A DNA stretch of 64,000 bases from Pseudorasbora parva. Its lineage: Eukaryota > Chordata > Actinopteri > Cypriniformes > Gobionidae. Location of the stretch: assembly GCF_024679245.1 (NCBI RefSeq), contig NC_090174.1, positions 43,532,188-43,596,187 of the forward strand. Direction: 5' to 3'. Positions within the stretch are counted from its first letter, which is position 1, and every line of letters starts with the position of its first letter. This document shows, one piece after another, positions 20,433 to 64,000 of this stretch. The notes beneath the pieces are model-generated. The model made no database searches, had not been told where the DNA came from, and saw nothing but the letters and a program-made list of their open reading frames with translations. Position numbers and translations under genes: made by a program.

Positions 20433-23066
20433 ATGTCCTTCGTCAGTGCTTTTCTCGAGCAGCTCTCCTATCAGGGCATGCAAGACAACACAGCACAGGA
20501 CATCACAGTAAGTTTTCTTTAACTTTCTGGAAAATTTGAGCAGCTCCAGACTGAATGAGTCAGCGATAGGAATGTACTCCACTCCCCATTCTAGTCACAG
20601 CCATCCTGTTAAAGGGCAAGAGCTACAATGTTTCTGCTTTCCTTTCTAAAATTTGCTTCTTGAATTTTTACATTGGTCTGTTATTAGTTAGTTTGTTAAT
20701 TATATGTAGGCTAAGGATTTTATTAAGTGTCTCTCATTTCTTTAGGAGGGGCAAGGGACAATTAAGGCCTTTGCTCAGTTTAATGCAGCTGCAGATGCAG
20801 GTGTCCTGGACAAAGCTATCAAGGCAAAGGGTTAGTATATGTTAAAAAACGTGTGTGTCTGTGCATTGTGCATCTATTTGCTCTTTTGACACAAATGTTT
20901 GTTCACAGGTGTGGATGAGGTCACAATCATCAATACACTGGTCCACAGGAGCAATGCCCAGCGCCAGCAAATCAAGGCTGCTTACCAGCAAGCCACCGGC
21001 AAGGTATTACATTTAGTGGACCTGAAATGAACACATTCTTACTCTCTGGATCCTCCTTCACCTACATCCCCTGTCTTTTCTGTGCAGCCTCTAGATGTAG
21101 CCCTGAAAGCTGCCCTTAAAGGTGAGCTGGAAGATGTGGTTCTGGGCCTGTTGATGCCTCCTGCTCAGTATGATGCCTTTCTGCTCAAGAATGCTATGAA
21201 GGTAAAATTGATTCTGAATTGTAGATATAGATAAACTTCACATTTTTACCCTGTATATGGTGAATATTTTAAATGGACAGTCCCTGGACTTGTATGTCTT
21301 CTCAATTTTAAAACCCCACACACACAAGATTTGACATGGGTTGTATAACTAAGTATTTTTCTCTCTAGGGTTTGGGCACAGATGAAGAGACACTTATTGA
21401 GATTCTGGCCTCTAGGACCAATAAAGAGATCCGAGAGCTTAAACAAGTTTTCAAACAAGGTAACAATGCTAATTATCAGGTAGTTAGCTTTTAAATATGT
21501 TTATGGAAGGGTTGTCCGATCTTGCCCTACAAGCCAACGTCCTGCTGAGTTTGGCCCCAACCTGCTTCAACACACCTTTCCGGAAGTTTCTAGTTACCCT
21601 GAAGATCTTGCTTAGCTGGTTGGTTCAGGTGTGTTTGATTGGAGCTAAAAAGTGCAAGATAGTGGCCCTCCAGGAGCAGGATTGGACACCCCCGGTTTAT
21701 GTCATCTGAGTAGAGTATATCCGTAAATTAATGTATGGCTTACATTTTATAGATTATAAAAAGGAACTAGAGGCGGAGATCAAGTCTGAGACAAGTGGAG
21801 ACTTCAGGAATGCCCTGCTTGCTCTCTGCAAGGTTGGTTTTTCTTACATGGATGATCCGCCTACATTTTCTAGTAGTGTTTCTCAATTCTGCCCCTCCCA
21901 GTACTGTCTGACTTATCGAAAACCTCTGTTCTGCACCTCGATTCACTTGTAGAGTGTTTTGTGACATGAATTGACCCGTTAATAAACTTTCTTTTTATTT
22001 GAATACACAGGCTGCCAGAAGTGAAGACAGGGTTGTGCAAGAAGACCTTGCTGACAAAGATGCCAGGGTAATTAAGTATGTATTGTGACTATGTGGTGGA
22101 TCGTTGTATGTGCATTTCACTTGACCTCTCATTCTGCCTGTAGGCCTTGTATGAGGCAGGAGAGAAAAGAAAAGGCACGGACTGTGCTGTGTTCATTGAC
22201 ATCCTCACCTCACGTAATGCTCCTCACTTGAGGAAAGGTATGGTTGACTTCCCTGTTTTCAAAATAAGAACAATGGTCTTCTAAATCCACTTGACACATA
22301 GTAATGTCATATTTTGTCTTTATATTTAGTTTTTCAGCTCTACTCCAAGTACAGCAAAGTGGATGTTGCAAAAGCCATTGATCTGGAGTTGAAGGGTGAT
22401 ATTGAGAGCTGCTTGATTGCTGTTGGTGAGACACTGAAACCTTCATGACTGTCTATAGCGTTGCATACTGCATTTTACAATTGTATGACATGCAATAATT
22501 CAATGCAAAAAAAAAATCCATGTTTTTTTATGACACTGTGACTTATCTTTTCAACAGTGAAATGTGCTGGAAACAAACCTGGATTCTTTGCTGAGAAACT
22601 AAATCTAGCAATGAAGGCAAGTGTAACTCAATATATTGATACATTTATATCACTAGAGTCATACATTTAAAATTACAACTTTTCTAAATGTGTTGGAAAC
22701 CATCAGTGTGGCTTTTTTGTGTTTCACAGGGCTCTGGTTACAAAGGCAAGATCTTGACCAGAATATTGGTGAGCCGCTCTGAGACTGACTTGGCCAAAAT
22801 CAAGCAAGAGTATCAGAATAAGTTTGGCAAGAGTCTCTACCAGGACATCCAGGTAAATAAATCTTAGCAAATTTTTTATATTGATCTAAGTATCTTTATT
22901 ATGTACAGTCATTATACTATTCAATACATAAACACAAAATAGTGAGTGTTATATTGTGATCCTGTTCTTTAAAGATGCAATTTTTAAAGATTGTGTGTTT
23001 TGTTTGTTTTAGGATGACACCAAAGGAGACTATGAGACGATACTGCTAGCCTTGTGTGGCAATTAA
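20433..23066 (+). CDS. anxa1: Annexin A1, 12 coding exons, with an apparent 1-nt frameshift
   Basis: Calcium-dependent phospholipid-binding protein of the cytosol and inner membrane face. Coding exons: 20433-20507, 20746-20830, 20909-21003, 21088-21201, 21369-21459, 21753-21832, 22011-22067, 22144-22237, 22330-22425, 22558-22617, 22730-22852, 23013-23066. The N-terminus is [11 protein letters not shown]. Four annexin repeats follow, including [19 protein letters not shown] (repeat 2) and [16 protein letters not shown] (repeat 3), and the protein ends [14 protein letters not shown]. Repeat 4 starts KGSGYKG and lacks the GTD calcium loop. The exons total 1024 nt, one too many. The extra base is in the A run at 22560-22563 at the start of exon 22558-22617, where VKCA is expected; read literally it stops soon after. 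The intron after 22617 has a GC donor. Identity as annexin A1 is secure; which fish paralogue is not. Confidence 0.93.
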
Positions 23067-23178
23067 GTGGTGTCAACAATGACTGTATACAAATGAAACC
23101 CAGCTATCAATACATTAATTATACACCCCATATAAACAACTGTACTGGACTGAAACAGTTTTTTTTTTTTTTTCAATG

Positions 23179-23184
23179 AATAAA
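23179..23184 (+). terminator. anxa1: Annexin A1 poly(A) signal AATAAA
   Basis: AATAAA lies 113 bp after the stop codon at 23064-23066 and just before a (GT)n run at about 23201-23222, which could serve as the GU-rich downstream element. Confidence 0.75.
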
Positions 23185-23229
23185 AACTTGTTTTAATATA
23201 ATTGTGTGTGTGTGTGTGTGTGTTGCAAC

Positions 23230-24200
23230 ACTTCAAATGTGATATCAGGGTCATTCTTCAATTGGGGTGGCAAATGAGAGGCAGAAATTGTAAAATTTCT
23301 TTGTTTTCTTTTAATAAAATGTATTGCCATGCATTTAAAATTAGTTTAATATGCTATATCCCTTAAAATCGACAATTTAGATTTTTAAATAATTTTAATC
23401 AAACACTGGTGAAACAACCACTTATATGGTGTCACCATTATTTGAAGTTAAATTTTGGTTTGTTCTAAAATGAGCAGGGCTTAGTGGTCAACTATTTTAA
23501 GGGGAACAATTAAGTTCCAATATAAGTTTTGCTGGTTGGAACCAGGGATGGAAACAATTTGTAAAAAAAAAAAAAAAAAAAAAAATTGACTTCAGTTGTA
23601 TATTAATTTAGAGCCTAGTGAACAACATAAATCTTTAAGGTTATTTTAAAGGTGGCAATCTGGGGAATCCCAATTGGTGCCTCAAGAATCTTTTTAATGT
23701 GCAGTCTGTCATAAAAGCAAAGAGACAACTAAATATATTTACAGAGTAAGAAATGTACATATGTTTTTTTTCTTCAAGTAAATATGCCTGACTTAAAAAC
23801 CATTTGATTCAAGTAAAAACTCACTTATTTCTTTTAGATGTGTAGGCCTATGCCTTCTTATTTATCAAGGCAATAGCTACATTCTTTAAAAATGAATTAC
23901 ATGTTCTTTGCAACAGTTTTTACCCGCAGCAAAGAAAACTTTTACCACAAGACTGAGGATGACAAAAAGACTGATTCAGAAACATGTTTGTATGGAACAG
24001 TGGGAGTGGTGGGAAATGGATAAACACGGACTAATAGAAAGGGTGTAATATCTTTAAAATCCTTACTTCATGGGCTTGGGAGAAAGTTCAGTACAGTACA
24101 TAATGTCATAGATGTCAGCACAAGCCAAGTCTTGCTGTGATTACTGCCCTACGCTGCACTACCGGGTGGCGCTGTTGATGTATTGCCTGTGAAACAAGGG
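23230..24200. other. Intergenic, no gene recognised
   Basis: AT-rich DNA between annexin A1 and MFSD3, with an A run at 23562-23585. No frame, RNA or element ends are supported. Confidence 0.5.
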
Positions 24201-24239
24201 CTCTGTCGAGGCCCATATGTTGATTGGTCGAATGAGTGC

Positions 24240-24343
24240 CTTACGTCACGCGCTCCCCCGGAAGTAACGAGGATTGGAAAATAGAGGTTATGCAGCATCG
24301 AACACGGCGGGTGAAAGAGACGTTTACCTGTAAATACTGTAAG
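24240..24343 (+). promoter_or_regulatory. mfsd3: MFSD3 promoter and non-coding exon 1
   Basis: A CRE-like TTACGTCAC at 24241-24249 and an ETS-type CCGGAAGT at 24258-24265 precede a donor CTGTAAG|GTATTT at 24343. This TATA-less arrangement fits a housekeeping promoter. The next exon begins after ACAG at 24764. Confidence 0.6.
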
Positions 24344-24772
24344 GTATTTGCTGTACTTACATTTTGTAATTTGTAAATTGATATGTATAATCTCGGTTGT
24401 TCGTATTAGTCCTAATTGAAAGTTTCCTTCAAGTAGAGCAAATGCGGACAGTGATGTTTAAGACTGAATGACTGTTTATGACTGTAACGTTAACTGAATC
24501 GTTCTTATGCTCAAAGATTTAATGTTATTGTAAAGCAGTTTGCAGAATATTTTCAAAAAATATCTAATGATGACACTTGCACATGTTCTATCATTTATAT
24601 CAATGTGTTATATGTCAGTGTCATTAATGAGTGACATGTGCAATGAATGAATTAACCACTCAGCACTCCTTGCAATGCTGCTTCTTGTTTTTAAATAGAA
24701 AAATGCATTTAGCCAATATGTTAGCGTGACAAGTCCATGTTAGATAATATTTGTGTTATTACAGAGTGCAGC

Positions 24773-24781
24773 CATGAGCTG
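24773..24781 (+). promoter_or_regulatory. mfsd3: Two-codon upstream open reading frame in the MFSD3 leader
   Basis: GCCATGAGCTGA encodes Met-Ser-stop 26 bp before the MFSD3 start. The GCC context is good for initiation, so it could lower translation of the main frame; the effect is inferred. Confidence 0.5.
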
Positions 24782-24806
24782 AGGCTCCCCAAACTAGCCT
24801 TTCTCA

Positions 24807-58560
<33,754 letters not shown>

Positions 58561-58927
58561 CCAGTGTGAGCCTATAAGAGGGCCGGGGGAGTTTATGTCT
58601 GGGTGAAAGAGAGCGAGAATGAATCTTATGCTTAGTGTAAGATACTGGTGACCAAACAGCCAGAGAAGCAAATATGTTGTTTTTATTTGTTTTTATGTAT
58701 GACGCAACCAGCATCGGCCAAGAATAGAGCCACATGCTCACTTATACTGAAAACCAGTACCTCTCTGAAAAGAAAAAAACACTGCAAATGTTTAACAGCT
58801 ATATATAGTCAACTAGATTTAAAGGTACTTGCTTTTATACAAGTCATCCTGAATGGCAAGCAGACTGAGCTATGGTAACACTGTGGGCATGTCATCTAGT
58901 CTGGCTAAAGGACAACAGTCAATACAA

Positions 58928-58933
58928 AATAAA
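58928..58933 (+). terminator. mfsd3: MFSD3 candidate poly(A) signal AATAAA
   Basis: First AATAAA after the stop codon at 58558-58560, giving a 3' UTR of about 390 nt. Further AATAAA motifs near 60280-60305 could serve a longer form. Confidence 0.5.
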
Positions 58934-58939
58934 ACATAA

Positions 58940-60300
58940 AAATGGTTATAAAAGGTTAAAAGCTTGTTTAAGGGTCTAGCCTAGTCTAGTTTAGTTATAC
59001 ACACCCTAGTCATTTACACATTTCTTTATATGCAGCATGTATTGTATTCACCTTAGAAATGCCTTTCGTTTGTAAACAGATGCCCTCTGACATCATTCAG
59101 CTTAACGACCAATCAGCAACATGCTGCATTTTAAGAACTTCTTGACTTTAGAGTCGTGCACATTTGCAAGCAGCATGAACATTGAATTAAGGTTCTATGG
59201 TTAGTGGAGGGCTTTTTGTATTCTCAATGCAATACTTTTATTAAAGGGGTCATATCATGGGAAAATACCTGTACCTTTTGACAATGTTATACATTGACTT
59301 ATTTGTAGTTCATAAACTCTTGAGTTTCAAGAATTAATAATGAGAGTTAAATGAGTTAACCTTGTGCTGCTCCTGGTTGTGTACCTGATAATCTGCTTAT
59401 CTTCCCTAGGATTGTTAAGAAATGTTAGGAAAGAATGGTCCAGCAGCTAACATAACCCAATTGTTTTTCATTTCACTTACATGCAACGTACAACAGCAAA
59501 AAAATAAGCTGTTTTATTCAGAGTCAGAAAGAGGGTAAAAAGCTGTCATGACAAACAAAATTAGGACTGTTTTGAATAACATTGTAAGTGGACCTCAGGG
59601 AAAAAAAGATTTTTTTTAAAGTACGATATGACCCCTTTAATGTCTGTTAAATACTGTACATTAAAACAGCCAACTCATCAAGCTCATTTTTTTTGAGCCA
59701 ATACTATATTGTTTAAATTATTTTTTTTTGTGTAATGAGTTGTCTGCATTTCCTATGCAATCAAATTTATTCATGATTATTATTCAATACAACTTTGCTT
59801 CTCATCGTACCTGGAAAAAAATTTCAGTCAATCAGGGAAAAATGGATTATCATCATGAATTGATAGACAAACCTTAATTCTGAAGTTCTTCCAGTCCTGA
59901 AGGTCTGTGGGTAATTCTTTGAGTCACTATCTTTCTGAGCCATGTTTTATTTTTTAAATATGTTTAACTTGCCTTAATTTTTTAACATGATTTATTGCAG
60001 AGCCAAATCCACATTTGGAGATATTGTTGAGATTGTGTAGGCATATGTGTGGATTTTGTTTAAGATACCTTGGAAATATAACGTCCTATAATTATTTATA
60101 CTAATTTTGGAGAGGAATTTCAATTGCAAAAAAAAGCAGTAAATGCAAATACACACACACACACACATTCATATATATAGAGCACACTTACAGTATGTTT
60201 TGCATTCTTTTTGAAAGCAGAAAAAATATTTTTGTGTATGTATGTATATATGGAGGACCAAATTACTCAAAATGAAATAATTCAATAAATAATGAATTCA
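58940..60300. other. Downstream of MFSD3, no gene recognised
   Basis: AT-rich. The interval at about 59245-59640 begins AAAGGGGTCATATCATGG and ends CGATATGACCCCTTTAA, inverted ends that suggest one more non-autonomous element of about 400 bp. Confidence 0.5.
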
Positions 60301-60306
60301 ATAAAA

Positions 60307-60660
60307 CGTCTCAGGTTACGTATGTAACCATGGTTCCCTGAGAGGGAACGAGACGCTGCGTCGAAACGCTAGGGGACGCCTCTGCGTGCCATGTCATGAA
60401 GCACTTGTGTAATCAGTCCAATAGCGGGACGATACGTCACGGGCGGGTGACGTCATCGACCAGGAAGCTATAAAGCATGCCTGGACCAAACAGTCACTAG
60501 CTTCTGAAAAAGTCGAACAAATCGATCACAGGCATGCTGGGAGTATGGCATCTCGACGCAGCGTCTTGTTCCCTCTCAGGGAACCATGGTTACATACGTA
60601 ACCTGAGACGTTCCCTATCTCGAGGGAACTTCGAGCTGCGTCGAAACGCTAGGGGACCTC
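60307..60660. repeat. DIRS terminal inverted repeat and junction repeats
   Basis: Arms at about 60308-60362 and 60551-60607 are inverted: GTCTCAGGTTACGTATGTAA, CCATGGTTCCCTGAGAGGGA and GACGCTGCGTCG against their complements. GCTGCGTCGAAACGCTAGGG occurs as a direct repeat near 60354 and 60638. The spacer carries GCTATAAAGCATG at about 60468-60480, a TATA-like element on the plus strand, opposite to the coding strand. Confidence 0.85.
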
Positions 60661-60702
60661 AATACCCACGCCGCCAGAGTCCCAAATGTCTGTTTGTGTG
60701 AT

Positions 60703-61083
60703 TTAACCCAGAAACACCCGGGACCCCGGAGTAGAGGCTACGTCCAGATTGTAAAACCTCACAAATGTATGCCGAGAGGACCACCCAGCCGCATCACAAA
60801 CCTCTGACAGTGAAACTCCCGAAATAAGAGCCATAGAGGCAGCCATACTCCTAGTAGAGTGGGCGCGGACCCTCATAGGTGAAGGATGTCCGACCGACTC
60901 ATAAGCGAGCGAAATAGCCTCGACTATCCACTTGCTAAGCGTCTGCTTTGAAGCCGGTTTTCCCTTATTGGAGGACCCAAAACATACAAACAACTGTTCT
61001 GACTTTCGCCACAGGGCAGCTCTGTGGACATATGCATCTAGGGCCCTGACCGGACATATGCATCTAGGGCCCTGACCGGACAT
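60703..61083 (-). pseudogene. Tyrosine recombinase catalytic C-terminus, separated by a 26-bp duplication
   Basis: A 126-codon frame carries the catalytic end: RVRAHSTRSMAASMA holds the H-x-x-R box, GWSSRHTFVRFYNLDV supplies the second histidine and the nucleophilic tyrosine, and the product ends TPGSRVFLG. CPVRALDAYV appears both here and at the end of the 947-codon frame, because the underlying 26 bp are duplicated. The duplication is not a multiple of three, so the recombinase is cut in two and presumably inactive. Confidence 0.85.
61027..61078. repeat. 26-bp perfect tandem duplication inside the recombinase
   Basis: Units 61027-61052 and 61053-61078 are identical (starting GACATATGCATCTAGGGCCC). 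The change of +26 shifts frame. Confidence 0.95.
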
Positions 61084-63881
61084 AGCAGATTTAGCTTCTC
61101 TTGGTCTTGACTAGTGAACGGAGGCGGACAGAAAGCCTGCAGCATTACTGGTCCCGGCACGTTGGTCGGGACCTTGGGAACATATCCTTCCCTCGGGAAG
61201 AGAAATGCTTTCACCATTCCTGGTGCAAATTCAAGGCAAGAAGGTGCTACTGATAGAGCCTGTAGGTCTCCTACTCTTTTCAGTGATGAAACTGTTTTTA
61301 GTGTGAGGAACTTCTCTGACACTTCCTCTAACAGCTCGAAGGGAGCCAACATAAGGCCTTCCAGCACTATGGCCAGGTCCCAGGTCGGCACCCTGGAGCG
61401 TGCCGCAGGTCTGAGCCTCAAGGTACCACGGAGGAAACGCGTGACCCACGGGTGTCTCCCTAATGATGCGTTATCTAATGGATTATGATACGCAGATATC
61501 GCCGACACATACACTTTCAGGGTCGACGGGGATAACCCTGCGGAGAATTTTTCTTGCAAGAACTCGAGAACTGAACCGACCGGGCAGTTTACAGGGTCCA
61601 AAGTCTGGTGCGTACACCAGGCGACAAAAACTCTCCATTTGAGTGCGTAAAGTCTCCTTGTGGATGGTGCTCTGGAGTGGAACATGGTCTCTATCACCTC
61701 AGTCGATAGACCCGTGTTTATGAACTGGGCCCCCTCAGGGGCCAAGCCCACAGTTTCCACAGTTCCGAGCGCGGGTGCAGTACTGACCCCCCGGCCTGTG
61801 AAAGAAGATCCCTCCTGACTGGGATTTCCCAGGGAGGACCCTCTAGGAGAGACATGATGTCTGAGAGCCATACTCGGCCCGGCCAGAACGGGGCTACCAA
61901 TAATAGCTGAACCCCGTCCCGGCGGACTCTCTCCAGCACTCCTGGGAGCAACGCCAGAGGGGGAAAGGCGTACAGACGCAGCCTCGGCCACGTCTGCACC
62001 ATTTGCGTCCAGCCCAAGTGGGGCTGGATGTGTGAGGGAAAAGAATGCTGGACAGTGTGTCGTCTCTCGAGACGCAAACAGATCCACCTGGGCTCGCCCA
62101 AAGCGGATCCACAGCTCCTCCACCACCTCGGGGTGGAGCCTCCATTCCCCCGGCACCACTCCCTGCCTCGACAGGGAGTCTGCCGCTACATTCAGGACCC
62201 CCGGGATGTACATCGCCCTGAGCGAGAGTATCTTGCCCTGGGCCCATATCAGAATGTGATGCGTGAGCTTCCACAACCGACGCGATCTCAATCCCCCCTG
62301 GTGATTTATATACGAGACCACCGAAGTGTTGTCTGATCGAACTAACACATGGCGGCCCCGTAGGTCTGGGAGGAAGTGTTTGAGTGCTTGAAACACAGCC
62401 ATCAGCTCCAGCTGGTTTATGTGCCAGGAGAGCTGATGGCCCCTCCACAGACCTTGGGCCGAGCGGCCACTCATGACCGCTCCCCAGGCAGTTAGGGAGG
62501 CATCCGTCGTTAGCATTACGCGACGACAAGGAGCCCCCAGAACTGGACCTTGGGAAAGGAACCAAGGATCTTTCCACTTCACCAAGGCACGTAGGCAGCG
62601 CCGCGTGACCTTGATTAGGCGAAAAGGGTTTCCCCTCGGGGAGAACCCCTTGGTCCTGAGCCACCATTGCAAGGGTCTCATGTACAGCAGGCCAAAAGGT
62701 ATCACGTTGGACGCTGCTGCCATCAAACTCAACACTCTTTGAAAGTGTTTGACAGTGAGTGACTGGCCTAGCTTTATCTGGTTGACGGTATTCAGGATCG
62801 TTTTTACCCTGGGCGGAGATAGCCGAGCCGACATCGTTCTCGTGTCCCAAACTACCCCCAGAAAAGTAATGCTCTGCTGTGGCGCCAACATACTTTTCTT
62901 TTCGTTCAACCTTAGCCCCAACACCTTCATGTGGGCGAGAACAGCATCTCGATGCTGAACCGCCAGTTGTTTCGACTGTGCTAACACTAGCCAATCGTCG
63001 ATGTAATTTAGCACGCGGATGCCCTGGAGTCGCAGCGGAGCCAGAGCTGCATCCACGCACTTCGTGAAAGTGCGGGGCGATAAAGCTAGACCGAATGGCA
63101 GCACTCGATATTGGTACGCTTTTCCCCCAAAAGCGAACCTGAGGAACTGTCTGTGCTGCGGAAGGATGGAGATGTGGAAGTACGCATCTTTTAAATCTAT
63201 CGTGACACACCAGTCCTCGGACCTGATGTGACACACGATCTGTTTTATCGTGAGCATTTTGAATTTTAATCTTTTTACTGCTCTGTTTAGATGACGCAGA
63301 TCTAAGATAGGCCTTAACCCCCCCTCCTTCTTCGGAACTATGAAGTACCGGCTGTAAAACCCCGACTCTCTGCAGTGGGGAGGGACCCGTTCTATAGCCT
63401 CTTTTCGCAGAAGAGTCTGTACCTCTTGTTCCATTACCAGAGCCTGCTCGGGGCTTACTACCGTGGCAATAACCCCGTTGAACACGGGCGGGTGTAACCC
63501 GAATTGAATTCTGTACCCTTTTTCTATTGTACGCAGGACCCATTCTGAGACATTTGGCAGAAGTTTCCACGCTGGCAGAAAATCTACTAAGGGAACCAGC
63601 CTCTCGAGGCTGGTCTCTGGATTTTCCTGTGTGGTCAGCCCGGTGTCCTGTAACGGATAACCGGCAGGTAGCAACCGAACTGACCGCCCAGGGGCCCTCC
63701 CGAGAGGGCGCGAACATCCCCAAGCCGCTACGTTTCCGGGCGGACATGGAGATATGCGTTCGCCGGGGACCGCCGCGCCCTGAAGCACCAATGGTGGCAG
63801 GGTTGGCAGACCAGCCCCCCGATGGCACCGGGAAAGAGCGGGCGCCTCGGCGAGCCGCACTTTCCCGGAGGGGACTGCCAT
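61038..63881 (-). CDS. DIRS reverse transcriptase/RNase H, continuous with the recombinase N-terminal part
   Basis: A 947-codon frame. The first ~120 residues are linker. The reverse transcriptase follows, with RPILDLRHLNRAVK, VTIDLKDAYFHI, the catalytic YIDD in RVLNYIDDWLVLA and NEKKSMLAPQQSITFLG. RNase H comes next (LTTDASLTAWGA, LVRSDNTSVVSYINH, LNVAADSLSR). Past LGLDA at about 62005 the wording changes to low-complexity residues; the expected downstream sequence (LYAFPPLALLPGVLERV type) continues in another frame (62101-61718). The 947-codon frame then reads the recombinase N-terminal and core-binding part (RAPSTRRLYALKWRVFVAWC, LSPSTLKVYVSAISA). An extra base in the A run at 62002-62004 probably joins the two. 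The frame ends at the tandem duplication at 61027-61078. Confidence 0.85.
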   Translation of the reverse strand: MAVPSGKVRLAEAPALSRCHRGAGLPTLPPLVLQGAAVPGERISPCPPGNVAAWGCSRPLGRAPGRSVRLLPAGYPLQDTGLTTQENPETSLERLVPLVDFLPAWKLLPNVSEWVLRTIEKGYRIQFGLHPPVFNGVIATVVSPEQALVMEQEVQTLLRKEAIERVPPHCRESGFYSRYFIVPKKEGGLRPILDLRHLNRAVKRLKFKMLTIKQIVCHIRSEDWCVTIDLKDAYFHISILPQHRQFLRFAFGGKAYQYRVLPFGLALSPRTFTKCVDAALAPLRLQGIRVLNYIDDWLVLAQSKQLAVQHRDAVLAHMKVLGLRLNEKKSMLAPQQSITFLGVVWDTRTMSARLSPPRVKTILNTVNQIKLGQSLTVKHFQRVLSLMAAASNVIPFGLLYMRPLQWWLRTKGFSPRGNPFRLIKVTRRCLRALVKWKDPWFLSQGPVLGAPCRRVMLTTDASLTAWGAVMSGRSAQGLWRGHQLSWHINQLELMAVFQALKHFLPDLRGRHVLVRSDNTSVVSYINHQGGLRSRRLWKLTHHILIWAQGKILSLRAMYIPGVLNVAADSLSRQGVVPGEWRLHPEVVEELWIRFGRAQVDLFASRETTHCPAFFSLTHPAPLGLDANGADVAEAASVRLSPSGVAPRSAGESPPGRGSAIIGSPVLAGPSMALRHHVSPRGSSLGNPSQEGSSFTGRGVSTAPALGTVETVGLAPEGAQFINTGLSTEVIETMFHSRAPSTRRLYALKWRVFVAWCTHQTLDPVNCPVGSVLEFLQEKFSAGLSPSTLKVYVSAISAYHNPLDNASLGRHPWVTRFLRGTLRLRPAARSRVPTWDLAIVLEGLMLAPFELLEEVSEKFLTLKTVSSLKRVGDLQALSVAPSCLEFAPGMVKAFLFPREGYVPKVPTNVPGPVMLQAFCPPPFTSQDQEKLNLLCPVRALDAYVRSGP

Positions 63882-64000
63882 CGGAAGCCCTGCGCTCTTG
63901 GCGTCAGGACTTCTTAGCCAAGGCCTTCCTAGCGATAAGGACGGTCCTCAGATCCGCTCGATGCGCTGCGGAGGAGGACGTACTCGGCTGGGGCTGCCCC

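Larger units (their letters stand above)
60307..64000 (-). mobile_element. DIRS-type tyrosine-recombinase retrotransposon, 5' end outside window
   Basis: Reverse transcriptase, RNase H and a tyrosine recombinase are encoded in that order on the minus strand, and the 3' side ends in a complex of inverted and direct repeats (60307-60660) instead of an LTR. This is the DIRS layout: integration by recombinase through a circular intermediate, with no DDE integrase. No methyltransferase domain is seen. The GC content is clearly higher than in the surrounding AT-rich DNA. The gag-like region and left terminal repeat lie right of the window. Confidence 0.92.

Noticed and set aside
61894..63828. A 644-codon frame overlapping the DIRS reverse transcriptase on the same strand
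   Set aside because: Its translation is rich in Ser, Gly, Arg and Pro with no domain, while the overlapping frame holds all catalytic motifs. It is a GC-rich shadow frame.

Overview
The window is nuclear DNA of a teleost fish, almost certainly a cyprinid (carp, goldfish or barbel relative). It has vertebrate-type split genes with GT-AG introns, long AC, CT and AT microsatellites, and a dense layer of Tc1/mariner, hAT, DIRS and other repeats typical of cyprinids. There is no sign of operons, CRISPR arrays or bacterial genes.

Three host genes can be read exon by exon. (1) About 697-11661, minus strand: a C-terminal-motor kinesin of the kinesin-14 group, closest in the sequences I recall to the KCBP / KIN-14-VI type. 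Nineteen exons join in phase to at least 806 codons; the last exon(s) lie left of the window. (2) 19917-23184, plus strand: annexin A1, with TATA box, non-coding first exon, 12 coding exons and poly(A) signal. It carries one apparent extra A that breaks the frame in repeat 4. (3) About 24240-58933, plus strand: MFSD3, a multi-pass membrane transporter. Five coding exons give 417 residues, spread over 34 kb because the introns are filled with transposons.

The rest is mobile DNA. Kinesin introns hold a LINE-2/CR1-like fragment, a minisatellite and long microsatellites. Between the kinesin and annexin genes lie a Tc1-like transposon (12654-14204), a palindromic element (14891-15793), a hAT-like element with a second palindrome inside it (17362-18668), and another palindrome carrying a 159-bp mini-hAT (18796-19627). 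MFSD3 intron 1 holds a five-level nest of elements (28673-33374). Introns 2 to 4 hold a hAT element with perfect 8-bp target duplications, a TTAA-flanked palindrome ending 79 bp before exon 3, a 760-bp palindrome with a G/C-skewed centre, a second copy of the Tc1-like family, and another transposon invaded by a hAT element. The right end (60307-64000) is a minus-strand DIRS-type tyrosine-recombinase retrotransposon running off the window.

The host genes are unrelated in function (microtubule motor, calcium-dependent membrane binding, membrane transport). The most unusual material is in the repeats: a hairpin-ended element that inserted into the AAT tract of its own sister copy, two hAT copies interrupted at the same internal site, two Tc1 copies sharing one reading-frame break, and a DIRS reading frame that appears fused by a small insertion.
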